DNA of 64,000 bases from Lewinellaceae bacterium (GTDB lineage: Bacteria > Bacteroidota > Bacteroidia > Chitinophagales > Saprospiraceae): contig JADJFA010000001.1 in the NCBI GenBank assembly GCA_016708875.1, forward strand, positions 372,001 to 436,000. The letters are read 5' to 3'. Positions 54,806 through 64,000 of the stretch are shown here, one piece after another (the stretch's first letter is position 1; the number at the start of each line of letters is the position of its first letter). Made by a program: the position numbers and the translations under genes. Below the pieces are notes generated by a model. That model made no database searches. It was given only the letters and a program-made list of their open reading frames with translations, and was not told the origin of the DNA.

Positions 54806-57800
54806 ATGAAAAATCGTACATTTTTATCTGTATTACCCGCTATTTCCTATTCACACACCATAGTTAAAACGATGGTGTGTGCAGCGTTGAGTTTCATTCT
54901 CCCAACGCTCCTTATTGCCCAACAAAAACCTTCTTTGCCTTACATAACACCCGAAGCGCCCAGATGGATGCATAAATTGGGGGAAGAAAACCCCAATGTC
55001 TTCGAAATTCAAAAGGCCTACGCCGAATATTTTGAAAATCAAGCCTTTGAGAAAAATTCCTATACCCAATATTTCAAACATTGGATGCATTGGGCAAGGC
55101 CATTCGTGCAAGCGGATGGTTCGATAAAGGAACCGACCATGGAAGAAATTGCGGAGAAAGAAAATGCACTTGTGGCACTTCGCTCCAAAGCTCAAAAAAG
55201 AGGCCATTCCGCAGGCTGGAGCTTCCTCGGGCCTAAACAAACCTTCGATACCGACGGACTTACCGAGGTGACCTGGCAGACAAACGTTTATTCCATTGAC
55301 ATCTCCCTTTCTGATCCAAATGTGCTCTATGCCGGTGGCGAATCGGGCGGCCTTTGGAAGACTACTGACAAAGGCCTGCACTGGCAATTGCTCACAATCA
55401 ATGTGTTACATGGCGCATTCGGCGCCGTTAAAATCCATCCAACCGACCCTAACATCGTGTATGCGGGAACCGGTGGAAAAATCATTAAAACCAGCGATGG
55501 TGGTACAACATGGGCTACGGTTTACAGCGAAAGCGGTTTGTGGGTGAATGATATCGCCATCAAAACCAACCAACCAGATGTGGTACTGGCGGCCAGCGAC
55601 CAGGGGCTGCTTCGCACCGCCAATGCGGGCGCAAACTGGGCAAAAATTCATACCCAGCAGACTTGGGCCGTAGAGTACAAGCCTGGCGATCCTAACACGG
55701 CATTTAGCATTCGCAAAAGCGGCTCTGGCTCAGATTTCCGGGTTTCGACCGATGGCGGCACAACGTTTAATAATTCCAATACCGGCTGGTGGACACCCGC
55801 TGCGGGTTTGACTGTTACGGGAGGGATGATTGCAGTCTGCCCTTCTAACCCTTCAAAAGTGTATGCCTATATATGCGGCGAAGGCGGTAATTTGGGTGGA
55901 TACGTCGGGGTCTTCAGGAGCAATAACAGCGGTGGAAGCTGGGCAAACACCCATCCCACCAATGCCATCGGCCAGCCATATACCATCCCCTCGCACACCA
56001 ATTTGATGGATGCCAACGGCGTAGATTGGTTCACGCAGGGCTTCTATGACATGGCGATCGTGGTGAACCCAAATAATGACAATCAATTGATTGCAGGGGG
56101 CTGTTCCTGGTTCAAAAGCAACAACGGCGGCCAAACCTGGGAACCGCTCGGCGGCTATGTTGGCGGACTTTCCTGGAGTCACCCCGACATTCAGGCGCTG
56201 ACCGCGCTCGGCAATGACCTCTGGATTACGAGTGACGGCGGCATCAATTATTCCAACAATTTCGGCCAAAGCATGGAGGCGCGGATGAATGGAATTTCAG
56301 GCTCGGATATGTGGGGTTTTGACTCGGGATGGAACGAAGATGTGCTGGTGGGCGGCCGTTACCACAACGGAAATATGGCCTGGCACGAAAGTTTCCCTGA
56401 AGGAAAATTTTACCGAATGGGCGGCGCAGAAGCGCCAACAGGATATGTAAATCCTGGCCAAAACCGAAAAATGTACCACTCGGATATCGGAGGGCACGAA
56501 TTACGCGGCGGTTTTCTGAATGGCGCTAATTCTTTTCCTGTCGGGCTTTTTCCCAATGAAAGCTACGCTTACTACGCCAATTCGGAAATGGCCTGGGACC
56601 CGCGCTGCTGGAATATCGTCTATCTCGGAAAAGAGAATAAAATCTGGAAAAGCACGGACGGCGGCACCTCGTACACCGCGTTGTATACCTTCCCCGGCAA
56701 TGTTGACAATACCGTGTTTGATATTGAAGTAAGTCGCAGCAATCCCGACGTGATCTACTGCTCCCAGTGGGATGGTGCTGACGACTCCATGTGGAAAACC
56801 ATCAATGGCGGTCAGTCCTGGACAAAACTAACGGGCCTGCCCCTGCCCAACAACAACGACCGCGTGAAAATGGCCCTCAGTGCAGAAAATGAAAACGTGC
56901 TCTGGGTGGGGGTTTCTTATGGTTCCAACGGAAAAAAAATCTACAAAACCATTGATGGTGGACAATCTTGGGAGAATTTGACAACAGCCGTGCTCAATAA
57001 CATCACCATCACGAATGTCATGGCCCAATACGGCACTGATGGTGGCATTTATCTCGGCACAAACAGGGGTATTTTTTACAGAAACAACAGTTTGGCCGAT
57101 TGGCAGCCATACAACCTTGGGCTTCCGCTTTCGGCAGAAACCAACAGACTTAAACCCTTTTACAAAACCGGAAAAATCCGCAACGGATGCTGGGGCTTTG
57201 GTGTGTGGGAAGCAGATTTGTACGAGCCTTCGGCGGTGGTTGTGCAACCTATGGCCAGCGCACTGTCGGCCAATTGCGCCCGCGACACCATCTATTTCGA
57301 TGATTACTCCGTGGTTAATCATACAGGCGCAACCTGGGAATGGGCGTTCAGTCCTGCCCCTCAATGGTCCAGCGCAACCAATATCCGCAATCCGAAGGTG
57401 GTTTTTGGTGGGTCTGGCACTTTGACCGCTACTTTGACCGTGAACGGGCAATACTCCAAATCGCTCGACATCACTATCGGCGATGCTTGCCGTGCAGATA
57501 CCATTCCTGGCTCTGCGGTAAACATTGGTGGCAATGACTTTGGGGATTACGTTGCAACGCCAGCCCTCAACCTGAATACCAATACCCTGACCATAACCAC
57601 ATGGATAAAACCCGATGGCATCCAGCCTGAGTACAGCGCCATTTTTATGCACGATGGCGAGACCGCAGGGTTCAACTTTCTTCCGGGTAGCAACGCTCTT
57701 GGCTATCATTGGCCAGGCGGACAATGGTGGTGGAACAGTGGTCTTATCGCCTCGTCCGGCGAATGGAGTCATGTGGCAATGGTGGTGGAACCTTCCGGCA

Positions 57801-58873
57801 TTACACTCTACTTAAATGGGCGGGCATCCAAGCAAAGTTTCAACGTTGCGCCAGTTAACTTCGATTCTGGCAACCGATTTGGAAATTACAAAGGCTGGGG
57901 TGGTCGTTTTGTAAAAGGCTCTATGGACGAGGTGTGCGTCTTTGATAAATCGCTCACGCAGGAGGAAATCCGAGAACTCATGCACCTGACCAAAGCACCG
58001 GAGGAATTCCCGAACCTGGTGAGTTATTATCAATTCAATGAAGCCAACGGGCTCGCGCTCGACCGCGTGGGTGTTCGTCATGGATCACTGGTAGGCCCTA
58101 CCGTAAAACGAGAAAAATCAACCGCGCCTGTTGGCAAGGGAGTAAGTAAACGCCTCAACCTGGCGCTTGGGAAAAAACGGTACACCTTCGATGGCACAGG
58201 ATTAACGCTGGTATTCCCGCCATCAGGCACTTACCCTAATGGAGAGGTGGTGGTGTCGCGCCTGAGCGTTCCGCCCGATACGATTCCGGGCATAGTGCAT
58301 TCTAATTCAACAGATTACTGGATTTTACAGAACTACGGAACGAACGCCAACTTTGTCGCGCCCGCAGAAATTTGGTTCAGCAAAATCGGCGCGATGCCCG
58401 CCGATTTGCCCGCCTCTTCCTGCAAACTTTGGCGGCGCGGCCCGATAGCACATGGCCCTGTCTGGCAAAATCTCGATGCTGCCGACGTGCTGAATGAAGG
58501 CCCGAACGCGGTCTTGGGCTTTATGAGTAACAATCAGTTGAAGACGGCGGGGCAATTTTGGCTGGAACTGCCAGGTTTGGTCGAACGGGAACTACGAGTG
58601 GCACACCTCAGAGGTGTGCCACTCGTAAACTCAACTAACGATTTCCGCGTATTCCCCAACCCCGTAACCGAGAGCGGCACTTTGCAACTGCGTTCGGCTG
58701 CCTTGGGAAACTGTACGTTCCGGCTTTACGACGCGAAAGGGAATCAGGTGCGGGTGTTGAAATTTGAGCGGGAAGGCACGCTGTCATTGACGGGATTGCC
58801 GGCGGGTGCGTATGCTTATCGGATTGAGAATGAGGACGCTATGCGGTTTGGGCAATTGGTGGTGGGAAGGTGA
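54806..58873 (+). CDS. Very large secreted BNR/sortilin-like protein with LamG and type IX sorting domains
   Basis: 1,356 residues from the ATG at 54806, whose signal peptide ends 'LLIAQQ'; the ATG at 54872 is possible. Residues about 130-780 hold sortilin/BNR-type repeats ('GGLWKTTDKGLHWQLL', 'GGKIIKTSDGGTTWATV', 'NKIWKSTDGGTSYTAL', 'DSMWKTINGGQSWTKL', 'KKIYKTIDGGQSWENL'). A PKD-like segment follows near 830, then a LamG domain (about 905-1060: 'LTITTWIKPDG...SHVAMVVEPSGITLYLNG...MDEVCVF'). The C-terminal sorting domain ('FRVFPNPVTESGTLQLRS...GLPAGAYAYRI') ends it. Residues about 1263-1274 (VAHLRGVPL) come from a 33-nt palindrome. Probably an adhesin or glycan-binding protein. Confidence 0.85.
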   Translation: MKNRTFLSVLPAISYSHTIVKTMVCAALSFILPTLLIAQQKPSLPYITPEAPRWMHKLGEENPNVFEIQKAYAEYFENQAFEKNSYTQYFKHWMHWARPFVQADGSIKEPTMEEIAEKENALVALRSKAQKRGHSAGWSFLGPKQTFDTDGLTEVTWQTNVYSIDISLSDPNVLYAGGESGGLWKTTDKGLHWQLLTINVLHGAFGAVKIHPTDPNIVYAGTGGKIIKTSDGGTTWATVYSESGLWVNDIAIKTNQPDVVLAASDQGLLRTANAGANWAKIHTQQTWAVEYKPGDPNTAFSIRKSGSGSDFRVSTDGGTTFNNSNTGWWTPAAGLTVTGGMIAVCPSNPSKVYAYICGEGGNLGGYVGVFRSNNSGGSWANTHPTNAIGQPYTIPSHTNLMDANGVDWFTQGFYDMAIVVNPNNDNQLIAGGCSWFKSNNGGQTWEPLGGYVGGLSWSHPDIQALTALGNDLWITSDGGINYSNNFGQSMEARMNGISGSDMWGFDSGWNEDVLVGGRYHNGNMAWHESFPEGKFYRMGGAEAPTGYVNPGQNRKMYHSDIGGHELRGGFLNGANSFPVGLFPNESYAYYANSEMAWDPRCWNIVYLGKENKIWKSTDGGTSYTALYTFPGNVDNTVFDIEVSRSNPDVIYCSQWDGADDSMWKTINGGQSWTKLTGLPLPNNNDRVKMALSAENENVLWVGVSYGSNGKKIYKTIDGGQSWENLTTAVLNNITITNVMAQYGTDGGIYLGTNRGIFYRNNSLADWQPYNLGLPLSAETNRLKPFYKTGKIRNGCWGFGVWEADLYEPSAVVVQPMASALSANCARDTIYFDDYSVVNHTGATWEWAFSPAPQWSSATNIRNPKVVFGGSGTLTATLTVNGQYSKSLDITIGDACRADTIPGSAVNIGGNDFGDYVATPALNLNTNTLTITTWIKPDGIQPEYSAIFMHDGETAGFNFLPGSNALGYHWPGGQWWWNSGLIASSGEWSHVAMVVEPSGITLYLNGRASKQSFNVAPVNFDSGNRFGNYKGWGGRFVKGSMDEVCVFDKSLTQEEIRELMHLTKAPEEFPNLVSYYQFNEANGLALDRVGVRHGSLVGPTVKREKSTAPVGKGVSKRLNLALGKKRYTFDGTGLTLVFPPSGTYPNGEVVVSRLSVPPDTIPGIVHSNSTDYWILQNYGTNANFVAPAEIWFSKIGAMPADLPASSCKLWRRGPIAHGPVWQNLDAADVLNEGPNAVLGFMSNNQLKTAGQFWLELPGLVERELRVAHLRGVPLVNSTNDFRVFPNPVTESGTLQLRSAALGNCTFRLYDAKGNQVRVLKFEREGTLSLTGLPAGAYAYRIENEDAMRFGQLVVGR
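58594..58626. repeat. 33-nt palindrome inside the BNR protein gene
   Basis: ACGAGTGGCACACCTC, one base, GAGGTGTGCCACTCGT: a perfect 16-bp stem in frame. It has the same GTGGCACACCT core as 16092-16124, with other ends. Confidence 0.9.
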
Positions 58874-58880
58874 AAAGAAT

Positions 58881-58957
58881 GTCCAATGTCCAACAAGGAA
58901 TGTCCAAATGTGAAATGAACTTGGAAATTGGACATTCCTTGTTGGACATTGGACATT
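58881..58957. repeat. Inverted repeat, GGACATTGGACATT family, copy 2
   Basis: Left arm GAATGTCCAATGTCCAACAA, right arm TTGTTGGACATTGGACATTT, with GAAATTGGACATTCC between. The right end joins the stop codon of the TonB-receptor gene on the minus strand (TAA then AATGTCC), as in copy 1. Confidence 0.92.
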
Positions 58958-61393
58958 TTATATCCGCCGCATCTCCTCCGCCGAGCCCGTTTGCCGTTCT
59001 CTTGCCGATTTGACTTTTTTATTACCAAAAGTGTTCGTCCAGGAAAGCATGAACGTGCGTTCTGCCATTTGATAAGACTGCCGTACCCTCAGGTTGATTT
59101 CGGGCTGATTGGTGTTGCCGTACCAATTGGTGGAAAGAAAGAGGTCGCTTGCGCTGAAGCGAAGTTTTCCCCATTTTTCGCCAAAATCCTTTTGGATGCC
59201 CACGTTGGCAGATCCAGTTGCAGCCCATTTTGCAACGCCCCAATAACTTGGAGAATCGTAATTCCCTGAAACCTCAATGGTAAATTTCCGAGGCAGGGTG
59301 AATGTGTGGGTCGAATTAAAACCATACGTCACATTACGAAGTTGAATTTTTTCTCCCTCCAATTCAACATTGATTTCGGTTCCATTCGCGTAGAGGTTGT
59401 TCTGCATTTCCCACCACTTGGCAGGATGAAACGGGAAATACAAATTGGCACTCGCCACTTTTTGGTCGCCCACATTCTGACGCGTGTTCACCTGCCGGTT
59501 GGTTTCCGCGTTTACGCTCGGTACAAACCTTACAGGGTCATTTTCAATGCTGTACGCTACGCCAAACTTCCAGGATTTGAACCCATAATCCAATTTCAAA
59601 GCATCGGTGAAGGAAGCTTGCAAAGCTGGGTTACCGCCTTCCACAGTAGTTGGGTCCGAAAAAATCAGCCAGGGCGCCAGCCACCTGATTTGTGGGCGAC
59701 TGATCCGACGGCTGTAGGAGAAGTTGAGGCTTTGAACTTCGCTCAGTTTCCGTGTGACATAAACGCTTGGAAACCAGGATCCATACTGCCTGTCCACCAC
59801 ATTGGGTTGGGTTTCCGACCCGAGGTTGGTTTTGGTATATTCGTAACGAAGCCCTGCTTTGAAGTCCGTTTTTGCATTGATTTTGCCAGAAAAAGTCGCG
59901 TATGCGCCCACCACATCTTCATCGAGATGAAACAATGAAGTAAGTTCCGGAAGTAAGATCCAATCCTGATTGGGTGGGAGACTGTCTACACGCACATCGT
60001 TGTCAAACCGCATGGAAGTGATTTTGGCTCCGGTTTCCAATTGGAGGTTTTTCTGGAGGTTGACGCTATAATCGGCCTTTGCAACGGCCACACGAATCGG
60101 CGTTTTTTTAGCGATGCGGAGTTCGTATTGCGGCGTGATGTTCCCCAAATTATCCACGGCTTGAATATTGTAATGGCTCGGATTTCGGATGTCATACTGG
60201 ATGAGGTCGGCATCAACGTTGAGCGATTGGTTGTTGGAAAACTGCTGCGTCAGGTTGATATTTCCTGCAAAAGAACGTGCATGATTGGTCTCCGAGTTGG
60301 GCATTCGAAGACGCGATTCTTGTACACCATTTCTGGAATACCGGATGTCGTTTTCGGCCTCCATATACCAATCCCGATCAAAAAAAGTCCCCAGAACCCC
60401 AATTACCGTTTTTTTAGAAACCTGAAAATCAGCGCCCAGCCGGGCGTTTTGCGTGGAAGTTGGCGTGTGTGGCCGGTCGCTGTTGGTTGCGGTTTCGAGA
60501 AAATCGTTGCCTTGCTGCACGCCCCGATAATTGGTAAATACCTGTGGGTTGACATCGAAATTGTAGCCATAGTTGCCAAACCAGTTAATCTTGTTTTTTC
60601 GGTAATTGAAATAGGCGCCTGCCCCATATTTTTCAGCGCGCCCATACCCGGCATTGGCAGAATACCCGCCATTCAGCCCTTCGTCGCCCGAACTTTTTAG
60701 CACAATATTGATGATGCCCGCATTGCCTTCTGCGTCGAAATTGGCCGGTGGTGTGTGAATGAGTTCGATGCGGTCAATGTTGTCCGAACTCATGCCCGAG
60801 AGCATATCTACGACGGCCTCGGTCGGTAAGCGCGAGATTTTGCCGTTGATCATTACGACCACGCCTTGTTTGCCCATCAGGGAAATGTTTTTGGTCAATT
60901 GATTGACCTGAACACCGGGCGAACGTTGTAATACTTGCAAGGCAGTGCTGCCCGCATTGGTGATGGAATTAGCGACGTTGACGACCGTCCGGTCAATTTT
61001 TTGTTCCAAAAAGGGTTTTTTCGCCACCACCGATACTTCATTGAGCATGGTGTGGTCTTCCATCAAGCTTATCGTCCCAAGGTCAATGTTGCGCTCGTTG
61101 TCCTTGACAGTGAACGGTTTGGAAAAGGCCTTGGAATAGCCCAACATATTGATTTCAACCAGGAAGTTGCCCGAAGGAAGATTGTCGAACAAGAAGGCGC
61201 CCTGATCGGTACAAATAACACCTTTCACCAGTGAGGAGTCGTTGGCTTGTCTCAGCAAGGCCGTAGCGGCGGATAGTGGGCGGGCTTGGGAGTCCTGCAC
61301 AAGTCCACGGATGGTGTTTTGACTTTGGACAGTTGGCAGTAAGAACAGGCTGAATGCTAACATCAGCAAGCAGGGGTATAGGAGTTTTTTCAT
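58958..61393 (-). CDS. TonB-dependent-receptor-like outer-membrane beta-barrel family protein
   Basis: 811 residues. Signal peptide ends 'LLPTVQSQ'. An N-terminal carboxypeptidase-regulatory-like beta sandwich (about 27-110: 'TIRGLVQDSQARPLSAATALL') is followed by a plug ('MLNEVSVVAKKPFLEQKIDRTVVNVANSITNAGSTALQVLQRSPGVQV', 'IDRIELIHTPPANFDAEGNAGIINIVLK') and a barrel of the OMP_b-brl_3 type. The first piece is SusC-like but no TonB box is certain and no SusD follows. The ligand is unknown. Confidence 0.9.
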   Translation of the reverse strand: MKKLLYPCLLMLAFSLFLLPTVQSQNTIRGLVQDSQARPLSAATALLRQANDSSLVKGVICTDQGAFLFDNLPSGNFLVEINMLGYSKAFSKPFTVKDNERNIDLGTISLMEDHTMLNEVSVVAKKPFLEQKIDRTVVNVANSITNAGSTALQVLQRSPGVQVNQLTKNISLMGKQGVVVMINGKISRLPTEAVVDMLSGMSSDNIDRIELIHTPPANFDAEGNAGIINIVLKSSGDEGLNGGYSANAGYGRAEKYGAGAYFNYRKNKINWFGNYGYNFDVNPQVFTNYRGVQQGNDFLETATNSDRPHTPTSTQNARLGADFQVSKKTVIGVLGTFFDRDWYMEAENDIRYSRNGVQESRLRMPNSETNHARSFAGNINLTQQFSNNQSLNVDADLIQYDIRNPSHYNIQAVDNLGNITPQYELRIAKKTPIRVAVAKADYSVNLQKNLQLETGAKITSMRFDNDVRVDSLPPNQDWILLPELTSLFHLDEDVVGAYATFSGKINAKTDFKAGLRYEYTKTNLGSETQPNVVDRQYGSWFPSVYVTRKLSEVQSLNFSYSRRISRPQIRWLAPWLIFSDPTTVEGGNPALQASFTDALKLDYGFKSWKFGVAYSIENDPVRFVPSVNAETNRQVNTRQNVGDQKVASANLYFPFHPAKWWEMQNNLYANGTEINVELEGEKIQLRNVTYGFNSTHTFTLPRKFTIEVSGNYDSPSYWGVAKWAATGSANVGIQKDFGEKWGKLRFSASDLFLSTNWYGNTNQPEINLRVRQSYQMAERTFMLSWTNTFGNKKVKSARERQTGSAEEMRRI

Positions 61394-61474
61394 GTTGTTT
61401 TTTAAAAGACCTCAAAGTAGGCTCGCCGTTGCATTTCAAATATATGTTTTGGCGTATCCTTGCGGGCTATTCTT

Positions 61475-62233
61475 ATGGAACTTTATCTCCTCTGCGCCTT
61501 CGCCTTTCTCGCCGGATTTATTGACAGCATCGTAGGCGGTGGTGGTCTGGTGCAAATACCAGCATTCTTTGTGTTGTATCCTCATCTATCGGTGCCCAAC
61601 ATTATCGGAACCAATCGTTTGGCTTCGGCGGTCGGAACTTCGGTAGCAGCCTGGAATTATGCAAGAAGCGTGAAAATTCCCTGGAAAACAGTGCTTTGGG
61701 CCGGAGTTCCCGCTGCCAGCTTTTCCTATCTGGGGGCTACTGTGCAAAGCCTTTTGCCTTCCGAAGTGTTGAAGCCGATTATTCTTATTCTCATTATCGT
61801 CATTGCTATTTACACCTATCGAAAGAAGGATTTTGGGCACAAGGAACACTTCAACGTTGCGCCAGAAAAACTGAGCTGGTGGGCGGCGGGCATCGGTGCA
61901 ATACTGGGTTTTTACAACGGATTTATCGGACCTGGAACAGGCAGTTTGCTGGTCTTTGGCTTTGTGAGTGTTATCGGCTACAGTTTTCTATCCTCTTCGG
62001 CCATTTCCAAAATTATCAATGTAGTGGCGGATGTCTCCTCACTCATTTTTTTCCTGATGAACAAATACATCCTTTTCCATCTCGCCCTGCCTATGATGGT
62101 CTGCAATGTTGCGGGTGCTTATCTGGGCAGTCGAATGGCTGTGCTGCGCGGGAATGCTTTTATCCGCCAGGTTTTTCTGGTGGTGGTGGCAGGGATTGTG
62201 GCGAGGTTTGCCTGGGATGTTTTTTGGAAATAA
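61475..62233 (+). CDS. TauE/SafE-family (sulfite exporter-like) permease
   Basis: The start at 61475 gives 252 residues with about eight helices. Both TauE/SafE motifs are present: 'FLAGFIDSIVGGGGLVQIPAFFVLYPHLSVPNIIGTNRLASAVGTSVAAWNYARSVKIPW' and, in the second half, 'AILGFYNGFIGPGTGSLLVFGFVSVIGYSFLSSSAISKIINVVADVSSL'. Export of sulfite, sulfonate or another small anion is the usual guess; the substrate is not defined. Confidence 0.9.
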   Translation: MELYLLCAFAFLAGFIDSIVGGGGLVQIPAFFVLYPHLSVPNIIGTNRLASAVGTSVAAWNYARSVKIPWKTVLWAGVPAASFSYLGATVQSLLPSEVLKPIILILIIVIAIYTYRKKDFGHKEHFNVAPEKLSWWAAGIGAILGFYNGFIGPGTGSLLVFGFVSVIGYSFLSSSAISKIINVVADVSSLIFFLMNKYILFHLALPMMVCNVAGAYLGSRMAVLRGNAFIRQVFLVVVAGIVARFAWDVFWK

Positions 62234-62242
62234 TTGCACGAT

Positions 62243-62324
62243 TTGTTTCACACGACGCCACAACGACACAACGTTTTAATTTTTTGATTATCAAAACGTT
62301 GTGTCGTTGTGGCGTCGTGTGAAA
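62243..62324. repeat. Inverted repeat, CACAACGACACAAC family, copy 2
   Basis: Left arm TTTGTTTCACACGACGCCAC..., right arm ...GTGGCGTCGTGTGAAATAA, arms about 32 nt with a roughly 18-nt loop containing TTTTTTGATT. Between convergent genes, 9 nt after the TauE-like stop. Confidence 0.92.
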
Positions 62325-62345
62325 TAATTTTGTCCGGGTATTCCC

Positions 62346-64000
62346 TCAAAGCTTCTTCATCACAAAATCCGTCAACTTTGTAAACAAGTGCTTCGTAGCA
62401 TTCTCCCCATATATCCCATGATTCCGGTTGGGGTAGTAGTAGGTCTCAAACTGCTTATTGGCTTTTATCAGCGCATCAATCATCTCTACCGTTTGTTGCC
62501 AATGCACGTTATCGTCTGTTACACCGTGACAAATGAGGTAATTGTCGCCGCGCAATCGGTTAGCGAAATTGAGCGGAGAATTGTCTTCATATCCTTTAGC
62601 GTTGTCAGCAGTCGTATGCATGTACCGTTCTGTATAGGCTGAATCGTACCATTTCCAGTTGGTAACAGGCGCCACAGCCATGGCCATTCTGAACACGTCC
62701 GCGCCTTTCAAGATGCAAGAAGTGCTGAGATAACCCCCAAAACTCCAGCCCCAGATACCAATGCGGTTTGGGTCGGCCCAAGGCTGCGATCCTAAGTAAC
62801 GGGCAGCGGTGATTTGGTCTTCCGTTTCCAGTTTGCCAAGTTGAAGCTGGGTGCATTTTCTGAAATCACTTCCTCGGGCGCCCGTGCCGCGATTGTCCAC
62901 GCTGACCACAACGTAGCCTTTTTGTACCAGCATCTGGTGCCAACTGCCCATGTATCCATCATATTGGTTTTGAACCGTTTGAGAGTTGGGGCCACCGTAG
63001 TTGTCGAACAAAATCGGATATTTTTTGAGGGTGTCCAGCACCGCCGGACGCAACATCCAACCATTCAATACCGTCCCATCGGATAGTGGAAATTGAAAAA
63101 ATTCCTTTTCAACAAAACCGTATTCATTCCGGAGTCTTTTAACCCGTTCATTCTTGTTGATAACCCGCAATGTGTCATCATTCCGATCGCAAATATGTAC
63201 CACGGGTGGAGTGTTCGCATCGGACCAAATGTGGGTAAAATATTCAAACGTAGGACTGAAAGCTGCCTCATGCGTGCCGCTTGTTGGTGTCAGCAAACGA
63301 GCATCGCCGCCGTTCAGGTCGCCCTCCCAAATCTGTCGGTCGAGCGGTGAAGGCGTAGCGGCTTGATAGTAAAACTTGCCTCTCTTTTCGTCCACCCCAT
63401 AGAAGGCCGTGATGTCGAATTTTCCTTTCGTAAGTTCGACTCCCGCCTGCTCTGCCAGTGAATTGGAACTCAAACTATAACGGTAAATATGCTGCCAGCC
63501 ACTGCGCTCGCTCATCCACAAAAACCGACTATTATCTTTCAAAAAAACCAATTTGTTTTCTGATTCGATTTCCACATACGCCGGGTCAGTTTCTTCTAAA
63601 AGCAATCGTGTGGGTATCCAGTTCGTCTGGTCTGCCTGATCATAGATGGTCCGATCTGGCAAAGCGAGGAGCAGGTCGAGGGTGTCTTGACGGCGGTTCA
63701 GGCGAGTCATTACCAATTGATTGTCAGCAGTCCAATGCAGTCGCGGACAATAGTCGTCAGGTTCGAGGCCCATCAATTTGCCCAACATGCTTTGTGTTTT
63801 CAAATCGTATAAATGAACGCTCACCACCGAATTGGCCTCTCCAACTTTAGGATATTTAAACGAGCTGAGACGCGGGTATGCTTCACCTTCATACCAGCTG
63901 AGCGGCATTTCCGGCACCGCTGTTTCGTCAAAACGAATAAAAGCCAGCATCGTACCATCAGGACTCCAGCGTGTAGCCACCATGCCGTGGCCATCCACCG
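62346..64000 (-). CDS. S9 family dipeptidyl-peptidase IV, C-terminal part
   Basis: The frame is open to the window edge, so the N-terminus lies outside; about 550 residues are visible of a usual 700 or more. The propeller part ('YIYRYSLSSNSL' -like blades, 'EAAFSPTFEYFTHIWSDANTPP') is followed by the alpha/beta-hydrolase domain with 'GWSFGGYLS' (visible residue S419), 'CHGVTDDNVH' (D495) and 'NRNHGIYG' (H527), a complete catalytic triad. It cleaves X-Pro or X-Ala dipeptides in the periplasm or at the surface. Confidence 0.93.
   Translation of the reverse strand, partial: VDGHGMVATRWSPDGTMLAFIRFDETAVPEMPLSWYEGEAYPRLSSFKYPKVGEANSVVSVHLYDLKTQSMLGKLMGLEPDDYCPRLHWTADNQLVMTRLNRRQDTLDLLLALPDRTIYDQADQTNWIPTRLLLEETDPAYVEIESENKLVFLKDNSRFLWMSERSGWQHIYRYSLSSNSLAEQAGVELTKGKFDITAFYGVDEKRGKFYYQAATPSPLDRQIWEGDLNGGDARLLTPTSGTHEAAFSPTFEYFTHIWSDANTPPVVHICDRNDDTLRVINKNERVKRLRNEYGFVEKEFFQFPLSDGTVLNGWMLRPAVLDTLKKYPILFDNYGGPNSQTVQNQYDGYMGSWHQMLVQKGYVVVSVDNRGTGARGSDFRKCTQLQLGKLETEDQITAARYLGSQPWADPNRIGIWGWSFGGYLSTSCILKGADVFRMAMAVAPVTNWKWYDSAYTERYMHTTADNAKGYEDNSPLNFANRLRGDNYLICHGVTDDNVHWQQTVEMIDALIKANKQFETYYYPNRNHGIYGENATKHLFTKLTDFVMKKL

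Overview
The window looks like chromosomal DNA of a Bacteroidota bacterium, most probably of the Saprospirales (Saprospiraceae/Haliscomenobacter-Lewinella type; the family level is inference). The evidence is a type IX secretion/gliding gene set (GldJ, PorP/SprF-like, PorQ), several secreted proteins ending in type IX sorting domains, HYR-like and BNR adhesin-type proteins, a GYDIA-type GHMP kinase, a DUF6089 barrel, TAnnTTTG promoter elements and little sign of Shine-Dalgarno sites. No prophage, CRISPR array, rRNA or intact transposase was seen.

Layout. 1-7.7 kb: end of a sorted surface protein, a Wzx-type flippase, gldJ, a PorP/SprF protein, an Omp85 protein and a CBS protein. 7.7-13.1 kb: a minus-strand run (ligA, DUF433/DUF5615 toxin-antitoxin pair, glycosyltransferase, hypothetical) in which nearly every gene is broken by one-base indels, mostly in homopolymers. 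13.3-21 kb: pdxH, metK, GHMP kinase and small hypothetical genes. 20.8-31.4 kb: an envelope operon (jelly-roll-like protein, Omp85-like protein, GNAT/FemAB-like protein), two sodium:solute symporters, tRNA-Cys, an orphan DppB-like permease, tatC and a DUF6089 protein. 31.7-38.3 kb: an ECF sigma factor, then a set of small SRPBCC, PhnB/VOC, DHFR-like and DUF1801 genes next to a GlxA-type regulator. 38.4-45 kb: an unknown three-gene operon, PBP1A and a flavin monooxygenase. 45.02-46.28 kb: 1,259 nt made almost only of C and A, probably an artefact. 46.4-54.6 kb: an RsbW-like ATPase, YwqK/MORN-like protein, porQ, a VWA/HYR protein and an RND/HlyD adaptor. 54.8-64 kb: a 1,356-residue sorted BNR/LamG protein, a TonB receptor-like barrel, a TauE/SafE transporter and the C-terminal part of a DPP-IV peptidase.

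The most unusual feature is the density and variety of inverted repeats. At least ten sequence families occur, several in two or three copies. They tend to lie directly behind stop codons, sometimes supplying the stop codon and last residues. Several sit in frame inside genes: an Omp85 gene, the GHMP kinase, the BNR protein, the porQ signal peptide and the RND adaptor. Two copies can share a palindromic core while their outer arms differ but stay palindromic. This resembles REP/BIME elements and Rickettsia palindromic elements; no mobilising enzyme is visible here.

The second general point is sequence quality. About ten genes, including essential ligA and PBP1A, can be restored by adding or removing one base, nearly always in a homopolymer, so the breaks are more likely sequencing errors than pseudogenes.
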